Of a stretch of 64,000 nucleotides of DNA, positions 13,501 through 25,200 are shown piece after piece (the first letter of the stretch is position 1; every line of letters starts with the position of its first letter). The translations under genes were made by a program, and so were the position numbers. The DNA lies in the NCBI GenBank assembly GCA_963082875.1, contig OY720098.1, positions 4,216,001-4,280,000 on the forward strand, read 5' to 3'. Source of the DNA: Corella eumyota (Eukaryota > Chordata > Ascidiacea > Phlebobranchia > Corellidae). The notes under the pieces are model-generated. The model did no database searches. It worked only from the letters and a program-made list of their open reading frames with translations, and was not told where the DNA came from.

Positions 13501-16500
13501 TAATGTATACAAGCTAGTACTTTCTACTTCATCACAAACAGGGCTTCCCTTTTCTTTTTTTTTTAATTAATTTTAATTTTTTTTTAAAGTTGTATAACTT
13601 AAAATGTAGTTGAAATTATGTAAAGTTAAAACCATTTTTGTGTTTAGTGACACCAACTTTATAAATTTTCGAGTAAAAAAATATCGCCTATATATGACTT
13701 TAAAAAATTAACCTCGGCTGTTTTGTTTTTCTGTTTGCTTGTCTTCTCCGTGACCTTGCATTAATCGAAACATTTGAAACATCTTGAAGAATTTCTGTGA
13801 AAACATTTATTAAAATCAAATGAGCTAAAAAATAATAAATATTTTTACCAAACACAAAGCCAAGCCTAAATTTAATTTTGTTCAGGTAAGTAGGCAATAA
13901 GCTTTATATTTTAAAAGGTTTATACCAGTATTGGCTTCTGATTGATCTTTATTGCTTCCTATAGTTTCATTATTAGTATCATCTAGCTGTGGAGACCTTG
14001 CCGTTCTAAAAGGTAAAATATATTTAAACTTATTTATATATACATAGAGTAACTTTTTTGATTTTAAAATTATGCTATCCATAAAAATGGTGGTCATTTT
14101 TTTATTTACAAACCTTCTTTTTCTTCTTGGTTTTTTCACTTCACTGCCTTGGACATTGGTTGTTTGTTGTTCTGATGTTCTATAATCAATAAAAAACAGT
14201 TAGCTTGCAAATTTTTATTACTAACAAAACACTTCACAAAAATTAATCAGAGAAATTTAATGTAACAATTTTCAGTATGTACAAACAATCCCAGTTTTGC
14301 CTAAAATTATTAAAAAAGGTGATGTTATATGGGGTAACACTAAAAGAAGGGATAAGGAAAACGAGGATGAGGAATTGACACTAAAACGAGGAAATCAAGG
14401 AAAATGAGGAATCGAGGAATTATTGCAATACTAAAAGAAGGAATGGGGAAAGTATTTCTCTATTCGGTTTCTCTATTTTTCTTATTCTTCGGTTTCTCTA
14501 TTTTTCTTATTTCTCGGTTTCTCTATTTTTCTTATTCCTCGGTTTCTCTATTTTTCTTATTCCTCAGTTTCTCTATTTTTCTTATTCCTCGGTTTCTCTA
14601 TTTTTATTATTTCTCGGTTTCTCTATTTTTCTTATTCTTCGATTTCCCTATTTTTCTTATTCCTCGGTTTCTTTATTTTTATTATTTCTTGGTTTCTCTA
14701 TTTTTCTTATTCCTCGGTTTCTCTATTTTTATTATTTCTCGGTTTCTCTATTTTTCTTATTCCTCGATTTCCCTATTTTTCTTATTCCTCGGTTTCCCAT
14801 TACCTTATTCCTCAGTTTCTCTATTTTTCTTATTCCTCAGTTTCTCTATTTTTCTTATTCCTCGGTTTCTCTATTTTTATTATTTCTCGGTTTCTCTATT
14901 TTTCTTATTCCTCGATTTCCCTATTTTTCTTATTCCTCGGTTTCCCATTACCTTATTCCTCAGTTTCTCTATTTTTCTTATTCCTCAGTTTCTCTATTTT
15001 TCTTATTCCTCGGTTTCTCTATTTTTATTATTTCTCGGTTTCTCTATTTTTCTTATTCTTCGATTTCCCTATTTTTCTTATTCCTCAGTTTCTCTATTTT
15101 TCTTATTCCTCGGTTTCTCTATTTTTATTATTTCTCGGTTTCTCTATTTTTCTTATTCTTCGATTTCCCTATTTTTCTTATTCCTCAGTTTCTCTATTTT
15201 TCTTATTCCTCGGTTTCTCTATTTTTATTATTTCTCGGTTTCTCTATTTTTCTTATTCCTCGATTTCCCTATTTTTCTTATTCCTCGGTTTCCCATTACC
15301 TTATTCCTCAGTTTCTCTATTTTTCTTATTCCTCAGTTTCTCTATTTTTCTTATTCCTCGGTTTCTCTATTTTTATTATTTCTCGGTTTCTCTATTTTTC
15401 TTATTCTTCGATTTCCCTATTTTTCTTATTCCTCAGTTTCTCTATTTTTCTTATTCCTCGGTTTCTCTATTTTTATTATTTCTCGGTTTCTCTATTTTTC
15501 TTATTCTTCGATTTCCCTATTTTTCTTATTCCTCAGTTTCTCTATTTTTCTTATTCCTCGGTTTCTCTATTTTTATTATTTCTCGGTTTCTCTATTTTTC
15601 TTATTCCTCGGTTTCTCTATTTTTCTTATTCCTCAGTTTCTCTATTTTTCTTATTCCTCAGTTTCTCTATTTTTCTTATTCCTCGGTTTCTCTATTTTTA
15701 TTATTTCTCGGTTTCTCTATTTTTCTTATTCTTCGATTTCCCTATTTTTCTTATTCCTCAGTTTCTCTATTTTTCTTATTCCTCGGTTTCTCTATTTTTA
15801 TTATTTCTCGGTTTCTCTATTTTTCTTATTCCTCGGTTTCTCTATTTTTCTTATTCCTCAGTTTCTCTATTTTTCTTATTCCTCGGTTTCTCTATTTTTA
15901 TTATTTCTCGGTTTCTCTATTTTTCTTATTCCTCGGTTTCTCTATTTTTCTTATTCCTCAGTTTCTCTATTTTTCTTATTCCTCAGTTTCTCTATTTTTC
16001 TTATTCCTCGGTTTCTCTATTTTTATTATTTCTCGGTTTCTCTATTTTTATTATTTCTCGGTTTCTCTATTTTTCTTATTCCTCAGTTTCTCTATTTTTC
16101 TTATTCCTCGGTTTCTCTATTTTTCTTATTCCTCGGTTTCTCTATTTTTCTTATTCCTCAGTTTCTCTATTTTTCTTATTCCTCGGTTTCTCTATTTTTC
16201 TTATTCCTCGGTTTCTCTATTTTTCTTATTCCTCAGTTTCTCTATTTTTCTTATTCCTCGGTTTCTCTATTTTTCTTATTCCTCGGTTTCTCTATTTTTC
16301 TTATTCCTCAGTTTCTCTATTTTTCTTATTCCTCGGTTTCTCTATTTTTCTTATTCCTCGGTTTCTCTATTTTTCTTATTCCTCAGTTTCTCTATTTTTC
16401 TTATTCCTCGGTTTCTCTATTTTTCTTATTCCTCAGTTTCTCTATTTTTCTTATTCCTCGGTTTCTCTATTTTTATTATTTCTCGGTTTCTCTATTTTTC

Positions 16501-17755
16501 TTATTCCTCGGTTTCTCTATTTTTCTTATTCCTCAGTTTCTCTATTTTTCTTATTCCTCGGTTTCTCTATTTTTCTTATTCCTCGGTTTCTCTATTTTTA
16601 TTATTTCTCGGTTTCTCTATTTTTATTATTTCTCGGTTTCTCTATTTTTCTTATTCCTCAGTTTCTCTATTTTTCTTATTCCTCGGTTTCTCTATTTTTC
16701 TTATTCCTCGGTTTCTCTATTTTTCTTATTCCTCAGTTTCTCTATTTTTCTTATTCCTCGGTTTCTCTATTTTTCTTATTCCTCGGTTTCTCTATTTTTC
16801 TTATTCCTCAGTTTCTCTATTTTTCTTATTCCTCGGTTTCTCTATTTTTCTTATTCCTCGGTTTCTCTATTTTTCTTATTCCTCAGTTTCTCTATTTTTC
16901 TTATTCCTCGGTTTCTCTATTTTTCTTATTCCTCGGTTTCTCTATTTTTCTTATTCCTCAGTTTCTCTATTTTTCTTATTCCTCGGTTTCTCTATTTTTC
17001 TTATTCCTCGGTTTCTCTATTTTTCTTATTCCTCAGTTTCTCTATTTTTCTTATTCCTCAGTTTCTCTATTTTTCTTATTCCTCGGTTTCTCTATTTTTC
17101 TTATTCCTCGGTTTCTCTATTTTTCTTATTCCTCGGTTTCTCTATTACCTTATTCCTCGGTTTCTCTATTACCTTATTTCTTGATTTCCCTCTTTTTCTT
17201 TTTCCTCGGTTTCTCCATTACCTTATACCTCAGTTTCTTTTTTTCCTTATTTCTCGGTTTTTCTATATTTTTTTATTCCTCGGTTTCCCCATTACCTTAT
17301 ACCTCGGTTTCTCTATTACCTTATACCTCGATTTCCCTATTTTTCTTATTCCTTGGTTTCTTTAGTTTTCCTATTCTTCGATTTCCTTATTCCTCGCCTT
17401 GTTTTCTTATTTACTTGTTTCTCGTTCTTTTTTCCATTTTTTTCTGTATTTTTATCTTATATTTATTTTTTAAAATACAAAAAAAAAATTTCCGCGTTTT
17501 CCGCAACTTTAATTTCCTCCTTTTCCTCACTTTCCCCATTCCTTCTTTTAGTATTACAATATTTCCTCGATTCCTCATTTTCCTTGATTTCCTCGTTTTA
17601 GTGTCAATTCCTCGTTTTCCTCGATTTCCTTCTTTTAGTGTTACCCTGTTATATGTGATTTTTAACAAAATGTAAACAAACCCAATATTCTGGGAAGTAT
17701 CCGCACCGAGTGGAGGTAAAGATCGCCTTGGTAATGGTCTTAATTCAGTTGCCAT
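10503..17755 (-). CDS. TMEM237: TMEM237, ciliary transition-zone tetraspan protein
   Basis: Ten exons on the minus strand join with every phase consistent: 17755-17682, 14179-14114, 14005-13926, 13794-13713, 12973-12804, 12480-12296, 12077-11947, 11767-11691, 11366-11231 and 10614-10503; total 370 residues (human protein about 408). The N-terminus MATELRPLPRRSLPPLGAD is Pro-rich, followed by Lys/Arg-rich stretches (KKPRRKRR, SRRRQANRKTK). Then come RVYVQTT..GF and a first membrane segment with LLLHGLLAGFSLWE, matching the CHGFLAGYALW core of TMEM237. The third exon-7 helix ends CLVSALDR and the last helix is FALIGWLLIALNPGYED. The vertebrate protein is needed for the ciliary transition zone and is mutated in Joubert syndrome 14. 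Intron 1 (3.5 kb) contains the inverted-repeat/minisatellite element; the other introns are below 0.8 kb. Confidence 0.87.
14331..17647. mobile_element. Non-autonomous inverted-repeat element packed with a minisatellite
   Basis: Both ends carry a terminal inverted repeat of roughly 120 bases. The left copy is 14331 to about 14452; the right copy is about 17530 to 17647 on the opposite strand. They match closely, with a few substitutions and small indels, and each contains ACACTAAAAGAAGG near the tip. Flanking direct repeats GTTATAT (14324-14330 and 17648-17654) are a plausible 7-base target duplication, 8 if one terminal base is assigned differently. The interior is almost wholly a 25-bp tandem repeat and has no transposase. 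The right end stops 27 bases from the first exon of TMEM237. The superfamily is not assignable from this alone; a 7-8 bp duplication fits several cut-and-paste families. Confidence 0.75.
14453..17350 (+). repeat. 25-bp minisatellite, more than 100 copies
   Basis: The unit is ggtttctctatttttcttat followed by tcctc. Variants end in CTCGG, CTCAG, TTATTTCTCGG or TTCGATTTCCC. The unit has no stop in any plus-strand frame, so the array reads as a 926-residue hydrophobic ORF (14404-17184) with a 25-residue period. That ORF is an artefact of the repeat, not a gene. Between about 16081 and 17056 a 75-bp higher-order unit (AG-GG-GG variants) is visible: CCTCAG recurs every 75 bases at 16081, 16156, 16231, 16306, 16381 and again 16656 to 17031. 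The right end (17150-17350) is more degenerate. Confidence 0.95.
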
Positions 17756-20700
17756 TGTTTTTCGACAATATTAATTTTTCGACAATATTAAAACACTAAT
17801 AACTGAATAAACTATTAGACTATAGTTCTGTAAACATCAAAGTTTTATTTAAAATAACATAACAAACAATTTTTTTTTATAAAACACACCAATTTAAATA
17901 TATTTAAAATTTTTCTGTTGGATTTCCTTTACAGAACTTTAACCATTTTTCAATCTGTTAATAACATACTGACAGATATATGCTACTAAACAACTAAAAG
18001 ATGTACCACAGCAGCGTGGTGTAGTGGTAAGAACACTTGCTACACCACACATGAGGTTGTGGGTTCAATCCCCACGCCCTTGTGTAAGGCGCTATAAACG
18101 GTATGAACTCCTGCTGAGCCACCACTTAATCAGCAGGTCAATTTTCGGGCAATTATAATCTATAAGGGTAGTACTAAAATACGGGATGCGGGAAGTTGCG
18201 GGGTGCGGGAAATACCGAGGCGGGGTAACTGATGCTACTCTATCAGTCTATGTTTAAGTCGCGGATAAATATATATACAAAAAAAAAAATTACAAAAACT
18301 TTTTCAAAAAAGTCCAGATGAAAAAATTAAATCTTTAGACTACTACCTTATACAACACCTGTTAGGCTAAACCCGCCAGTTGTTTTATTGCATTTATTTT
18401 TAACTATAAATTTAAAAGAAACAAAGGCGTTTTTTCGTTTTTGCTAAGTTTATATTTGTTTTAAAAGAATTAAAAAAGCGTAGTCTTATTTGTAGCTGTT
18501 CAACCAGGCGTATATAACATGACGTCATAGTTTATTCACTAAAAAAATTACTTATTGATATCTAGTAACAAATTTAAAAATAACAAATTTAAAAAAAATC
18601 TTTAAAAATTATATTTATTTTTGAAATTTATTTAGTAAATATTCTTTTTATCTAAAGCACAAGAACATCATGCAGACGCACCGTTGCAAAACTTATGTCA
18701 GATCTTAAGACACTTATCTTAAGACACATTAACCCATAGATGTTACCTACTTGGTAATTTAACAAAATAACTTTTCTTGGCAAATAATCAACCTACTACT
18801 AAGTTATAACTATGTAAAGTTTATGTAAAGAAGCTAACAAATACTGTTATGCAAAAAAGTGTATAAAAATTAATAAACTATTTTAAAAATTTTATTGATT
18901 TAGTGTGTACAAAAAAAAGACAGGTCACGCTCTCATAATCATAAACACAACTACAGAAGAAATCTATAATTTGTGGTGGTTTCGTGTAAAATAGAAAGTA
19001 ATGAAATTTAAAGATTACATTCATTATTACATTTCAGGCTACCGAGTTATTTATATCAGCATATTAACTATATTTATCCACACAAGGCTATTTTAACCAC
19101 TTAATAAAATACAGATCTAAACCCTATTAATTATATAGATCTAAATTTAATAGGTGGAACACAAACAAAAGAAATGTATTTAGGTGACAATAACAACATG
19201 TTCATAATACTTTAATAAAACAAAAAAAAAAAAAATTTTAAATTAACAAAATAATGTCCAGAATTCCTAATTTTTTATTTGTTTTTGAATGATTCATTAT
19301 TGAGAATTGGAAATCAAAAATACTTAAAACTATATTTCCATGAATAGGATTATGTAACCTTTATTTAAACAGCCCACATTGCCAACTCCTAAAGCGTGAA
19401 ATGCTGTTTGATGTTTGTAGACAAACACTTTAAAAACAAAGACACGTTCCTAATGATGCGCATGCTTTTTAATATTTGTTGTAAATAACGCTAACCGCAA
19501 CCGTTACTTGACGTAGTGACGCAAGCTACGCAAGCGACGCACTATTTTTTAACGTTTTCACGCATTCTATTCAATAGTATAGAACAGACAAACCACGATT
19601 AGGGGAAACACCCTCGCATAAGGGCTACGTAATAACATGATTGTCGCCTTATTAGACTGAAAGTGCGCATAATGCGTGAACAACTATTTTCATTTTTCTA
19701 TTTCAATATTTCTTCGAAACTATCCCGAAATATGTTTATACTACTTGGCATAAAAGTAACAAAACGTGGCGCGATTTCAAAGTTGACAGAGTGACGCAAT
19801 AACCTTATTAGTATGTTTATTTCAAATGCTTAAAATTATATCATATTTTTCAGTAATTTCTTAGGTTGTATTTACATTTCTGTATATTTGTAACATAAAA
19901 TCTAAAAATAGTTATACTAATTAACATAAAAATTCCGTTTTTTTAACAGATATATTTACAATTTTAAATTTAAAAATAATTTTTTTTGCCAAAGATCATC
20001 AGATAAGGGGTATCAAATTTGTACATGCAAAAATCCTCCAAAACCATATGTTTCTATTTTAAGCTAACCGTAACATTATTGAAAATAGTTAAAAATAAAT
20101 TGTGGCAATCTTGGTTTCCAAAATAGGAAAAAATTTTGAAATTTCCAAAAGCAAAATGTCTAGTTTGACGAAATAAAAAAATTTCAAATTTAATAAATAT
20201 TTCATATGTTCTGTTTACAATGATATTTTTAGCAAAATTACCCTGGCGTATCAAAGAAGGCAAAATGCATAATAAATATATTTTTTTAAATGCATATGTG
20301 ATATAAAGAATTTTTTTTATATAAACAAGCAAAAGAAAGTAAAATTTAATTTAAATATTGCAATAACATTATATGCAGATTAGTAACAACAATATCATGA
20401 CATTAAAAAGGGGAAAATATAAGGTGGATGTATTAATAAATATATGCAGTTTAACATTTTTAACAAACAAAGTTCGATTAGCGCCTTTTCTAATCTACTT
20501 TACGCAATCTCCTGGGAATTGTGACGCTTGCTCAGTTCAGAAACATTTACCTTTTTCTCCGCGTTTTTCTTTGTGACGCAACGCTATAACCACAGTGTTT
20601 GTTCCGAAATACATTCTATATTGAGCGTTCCATTTTAGGCGAGTTAAAAAAAGCGACGCAAATGCGTCTGACGTACGACGTAAATACGTCAACTCCAGTG

Positions 20701-22279
20701 TTGCCAAAAAGTTTTTTTTTTGCATTTAAAAATTGTATTTGTTTTTAAAACAAAAAACGTTATAAAATTAATACACCTGTGGTACGGTAAAATACTTTTT
20801 TAAAAAACAAAAAATATTTTAACTTTATATTTGTAAAGCGAAATAATATTTGATGTAGACAATTGGCAACACTTTTTACAAAAAAGCGAAGTGGCTTAGC
20901 CTTCCAAATCGAGGCTGCTTCTTATCTCATCTTTAAAGCCCTAGTCATTACCGAAACGTCAGAACGTAAAACTAAATATAGTCGTGATCCGCAAATAACT
21001 TTTAAAATGCATTGGGAAACTTAGCTAACCTAAAATAATGATAATAAATATGATAATCAGAAAAATATTTTACGTAAGATTCGATAATTTCTAAAAATAT
21101 CATATAATTTTTATAGAATTCTCACATACTACTAAAGTTACGCAAATTACTTTTCTATTTTAACGTTAACCCAATTAAAATAAAAATACCTTAAAAGGGT
21201 AAACTGAATAAAATCATTAAATACACGAATTCGTTGACGTAGGTAATGCAATCGGTAAAAGTCAAAGCTAGTGAATTTTTTTTCCGATTATCGACTAGAT
21301 AAGGGAGCAATGTACTCTTGGTCAGTTTGAGGAACGTTAAATGAAGACGTGTACGTCATTGCGAAAAGATAGATATTATTAAATCAGTTTTGTTTGCGCG
21401 GTTTTGCAAATATCAATGCCCAACAAAAGTACGGAACACACTTATGCCGTCAAAACGTCAAGTCTATATTTAAACGTAATCCTGGAATGTAAAAAATAGC
21501 CCAAATCGATTAATTCATTTATCACAAAATAAAGAGATCCAACGGAACAAGCTCGACTACGTATCATCAAATCTATTTAGAACTAAATATCGCCTTTTTT
21601 GTACATTCTCTCTCGCCCTACTTCGACGTATAAAAAGAAATCGACGCAACATCAGTACGTCAATGCGTATTTACGTCAATGCGTCAGGGAAAAGTCTGGC
21701 CTTAGGCAGGGAAATAATTCAGGCAAAATAGCAAGATCTTTCCGATATTAACCCACGGGATCAATTAAAAAAATTTAACAGTTTAAATTTTTGGAAATGC
21801 AAAGCAAAAGAAAAGAAAAATACAGTTTAAGACAGCAACAACGTTATCTAAATGGGATTTATTGCGTGTTATTAGAAATATTATTTTTTTAACTTTATTA
21901 ATTTTAAACTAGTCGTATGACATCAAATTTTACAAAGATAGAACAAAAAATTTTTGTTAATAATCGGAACAACAACTTTATTTTAAGAGAGCATATACAT
22001 TATTTAATGTATTGCCTAACTTTTTGTTTTGTTCGTAAAGCGATAAGCGTCGGTAAAGAGAAAATGTTTGACGCTAAAATAAACAGGGTATTTTAAGGCG
22101 CACGAATATAGCCTGGAATAGCAGATTGCGCGATATTTTAGGCTCATTGCTCACAAAGCAAAATGAATTAGAGTAAAAATAGCCGAATCGAATACTTGCA
22201 ATGCTTGCCATTTTGTCCCCTAAAATCAATTACTTGTCACTCAAAAGTTTTGTTTTTACTTGTTGGCAGGTTTTAACAG
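17756..22279. other. Gene-poor divergent region between TMEM237 and NR4A
   Basis: Apart from the SINE at 18011 I find no supported gene. The region is AT-rich with many homopolymer runs. From about 20520 to 21700 it holds many TGACG/CGTCA half-sites, including ACGTCAATGCGT twice near 21657 and 21674. NR4A genes in vertebrates are induced through CRE sites, so this may be the NR4A promoter and enhancer; that is inference. Confidence 0.4.
18011..18290 (+). repeat. tRNA-derived SINE, copy 1
   Basis: The head GCAGCGTGGTGTAGTGGTAA contains a polymerase III A box and GGTTCAATCCCC is a B box. A body with CTCCTGCTGAGCC and AATCAGCAG, then a tail block GGGGTAACTGATGCTACTC, precede an A-rich end. The same parts recur in order at 27872, which supports a dispersed SINE rather than a tRNA gene. 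Confidence 0.85.
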
Positions 22280-25200
22280 ATGTCAGTGATTGTTTGTAGC
22301 GATAGTTGTTACGCATTTAATCCCGGACAATCGACATTAAATTTAGGCCGAAGCGCTTCGACATTTGGAAAAATTGCGAGAAGACAATCACCAGAAAGAC
22401 CAACTAGTGTCGGTGGGTTTTTATTTTTTTAAACAATTAAAAAAATTAAAAAATTAAATACCAACGTGTATCAAAAAATAATTTCTTGTTTTTTATATAG
22501 ACCAAGCAGAACAAATTGGTGACACGAAAAAGATGGACTGTCTGGTAGAAAATCTCGCCTCCGATACAACCCAGTGTTTTTACGGGAGTTCCCCGGCTTC
22601 GGGATCGATTTTATTCGAGAGTGACGACATGTCGGATTTTCTCCATGACGTCATCAGCGAACCTTTAACATACCAATCGTTCGTAGATTCTACTTTTACT
22701 TTTGCTCAGTCACAGTCGCCCATGCAAGCGCCGTCAAGCCAAGAATTTGTTTATCAGCAAGCAGCAAGCAACAGTCCACCGTCGACAGTGGGGTTTGAAC
22801 TCGGAACCCCACAGGGTGTGGATTGGTGTGACCCGACTGTATCTTCGACTGGAAATATCGTCCAAGCTCCATTAGATTTTGCTGGCCAGCAGAATGTAGA
22901 ATATTTCAACGAATTTTCCCAGGCCGATAGTTTGTCAGTTGGTAGTTACGATGCTGTTTCTGGTAGTGGATTTTTTAAAAGCAATTCCTTGTATTACGAG
23001 GGGGAACAACAGCAACAACATTCTCAACAAATACAACATCAACAACATCAACAACAACAACAGCAACCACCGCAACAACATTTACCTAATTTTGGATTTG
23101 AAATTGAAAGTACGTATACAGTTATTAAGAGACTGGTTGTTAAAGTAAGATTTACTTTTCTTAAACAATTTGTTTATTTTGTTTTACAGCTGGATTTAGC
23201 AAACAGCTTCAACCAGTTATGTCTACATCTACTCACAGGCCTCAATTTATTCGCCAGTTGTCATACGAAAGTCCATTGTCAAACGTGCAGACCTCTTTAC
23301 CCTACTCGTATTCCGATTCTTCACTGCCTCGCTCCCTTGTAGCGCCCACATACGGTGAGACTTTTAGAGCGGCCGAACTCGAACCACATATTGGGCAGTT
23401 CCAACATCAAAATTATTACCATTCACAATCACCACTGAGAAACCAGTTCCAACAACCACAAGATACCATGTTTCAGGTAAACAAACGTTGAGTTAGTAAC
23501 CAAAGTTTTAATTGTGTTATAAATAGAGAATATTTTGCGATCGCTAAAGAATGCCCGTTTGTAACCAGACTTGATGAACAAGCCTATATACCCTCAGGCT
23601 AACAAAAACAGGTAGAAATCAAAATAAACACGAATTAGAACCGTGCATATTTTGATAAAAGCCAATACAGTAAAATAGGAAAGCAAGAAGCTAATTGTGT
23701 AGATAAATCAAATAATATATTAGTAGTTGAATTGGATTTATTTAAAAATAATTAAAGATTTAAGTCATTTATTATTCCATTTGTCCCTCATCTGCAAAAG
23801 AAAATTAATGTCTAGTTCTCTAACTGGCGTGACGCGTTTAAGAAAAAGGCGATTTTCTTGTTTGAGTGTAACATGTTTGGAAATGATTAGCCGGCCGATG
23901 CCCAGCAATCCAGTAGCTAAGCGAGCTAGTAAGGCCATGTGCATAGAAACTTAGTCTTTTGAAATGAGTCGTCTGGATTGCTCAAGACAGGTTATGGCAG
24001 GCTGCCTAGTTGACCATAGCCCTCAAATAGATGAGTTTATTGCTTCATTTCGTACCGAGATTCCCATACCCAACCTCAGTAACACTGCAAGTAATGCTGA
24101 CAATGATCATCGCTCGTCTTCATCCTCGTCCTTGATTGGTTTAGATGAACATGATGTCACAGAAGTTCAAGAATTTGACCCGAACTTTCTTTACACCAAA
24201 ACAGAACCCAGTGACCCAATTGGGGAACCCCCTCCAACTATACAATCGCTTACAACTTCAGAGGGAGCTGTTAGAATAATGGGGTTAAGTGATGTATATG
24301 ACAGAAGATGGCACAGACGTGGCCAGGATGTTAGTTTAGGCTCTCAGTGGCACATGCCACCGGCAACGTCGGAGATGGCAGGATACAATCTCGACGAAAG
24401 GATATCACCGGTTTACAGTTCTCGTACAGATTTTACCCCATCTCCTTGCAACTTAACGCAGCTGCGCACACCCGAAGAATTAGCCATGTATGAAACTAAA
24501 CCTTACCACAACAATCCACCCTCAGTCGCAACGTCACAATGGGCGGAAAGACGACGTTTTTTATCTTCCGATCCAACTCTTACTTATATACCGCCCAACC
24601 TTCAAGTTAATAATTACAAAATTCTCCGTCGACAAGGTGATATGTACATGGATCCTAGTGTTACCGGCGAGCGATACGGGGGTAGTCTGGACTTTGATTA
24701 TGCTCCATCATCAGGCGAACATTATTCGAACAGACATAATTATCCATCAAACGAAATGATAGCTAGTTATGAGAATAAACGCAGAAGAAACTCGATTTCG
24801 AATGGCCCACCTACTAAGTATCAGCCCCCATTAGTTGAAATCAAGCAAGAGTATCAACCAACCCAGCACTGCAATGCAGATTATTTTAAAAACTTTCAGC
24901 AACTGGAGGTAGAGAACGCGAATTTGACAGATTATTAGATAGCACATGACAGCATTAATAAAATGTAGTTTAATACTTTGCCAAGTTATGTAATAACATA
25001 TAAAAAAAAGTAGGCAATCACAAGTTAAACCCTTTATCTTTATATACAGAGTCCAATCAGTCACCAGCAACTCTCTTCTTCAACCCCAGCAACTTCCCGG
25101 CCAGTGACGTCAACACCTCCGTGCCCCCAGCCTTCTTACGGTGGCTTCGGTGAGGGTACTTGTGCTGTGTGCGGGGACAAGGCAAGATGGCAACACTACG

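Noticed and set aside
14404-17184. 926-residue hydrophobic ORF
   Set aside because: It is the translation of a 25-bp tandem repeat that has no stop in three frames; it lies in a TMEM237 intron and has no domain.
18021-18085. tRNA gene at the SINE head
   Set aside because: A and B boxes are present but the acceptor stem does not pair and the same unit recurs with a SINE body and tail.
23711-23954. 75-residue ORF upstream of NR4A exon 4
   Set aside because: It is not in a frame or phase that joins the NR4A exons and has no recognisable domain; treated as intron.
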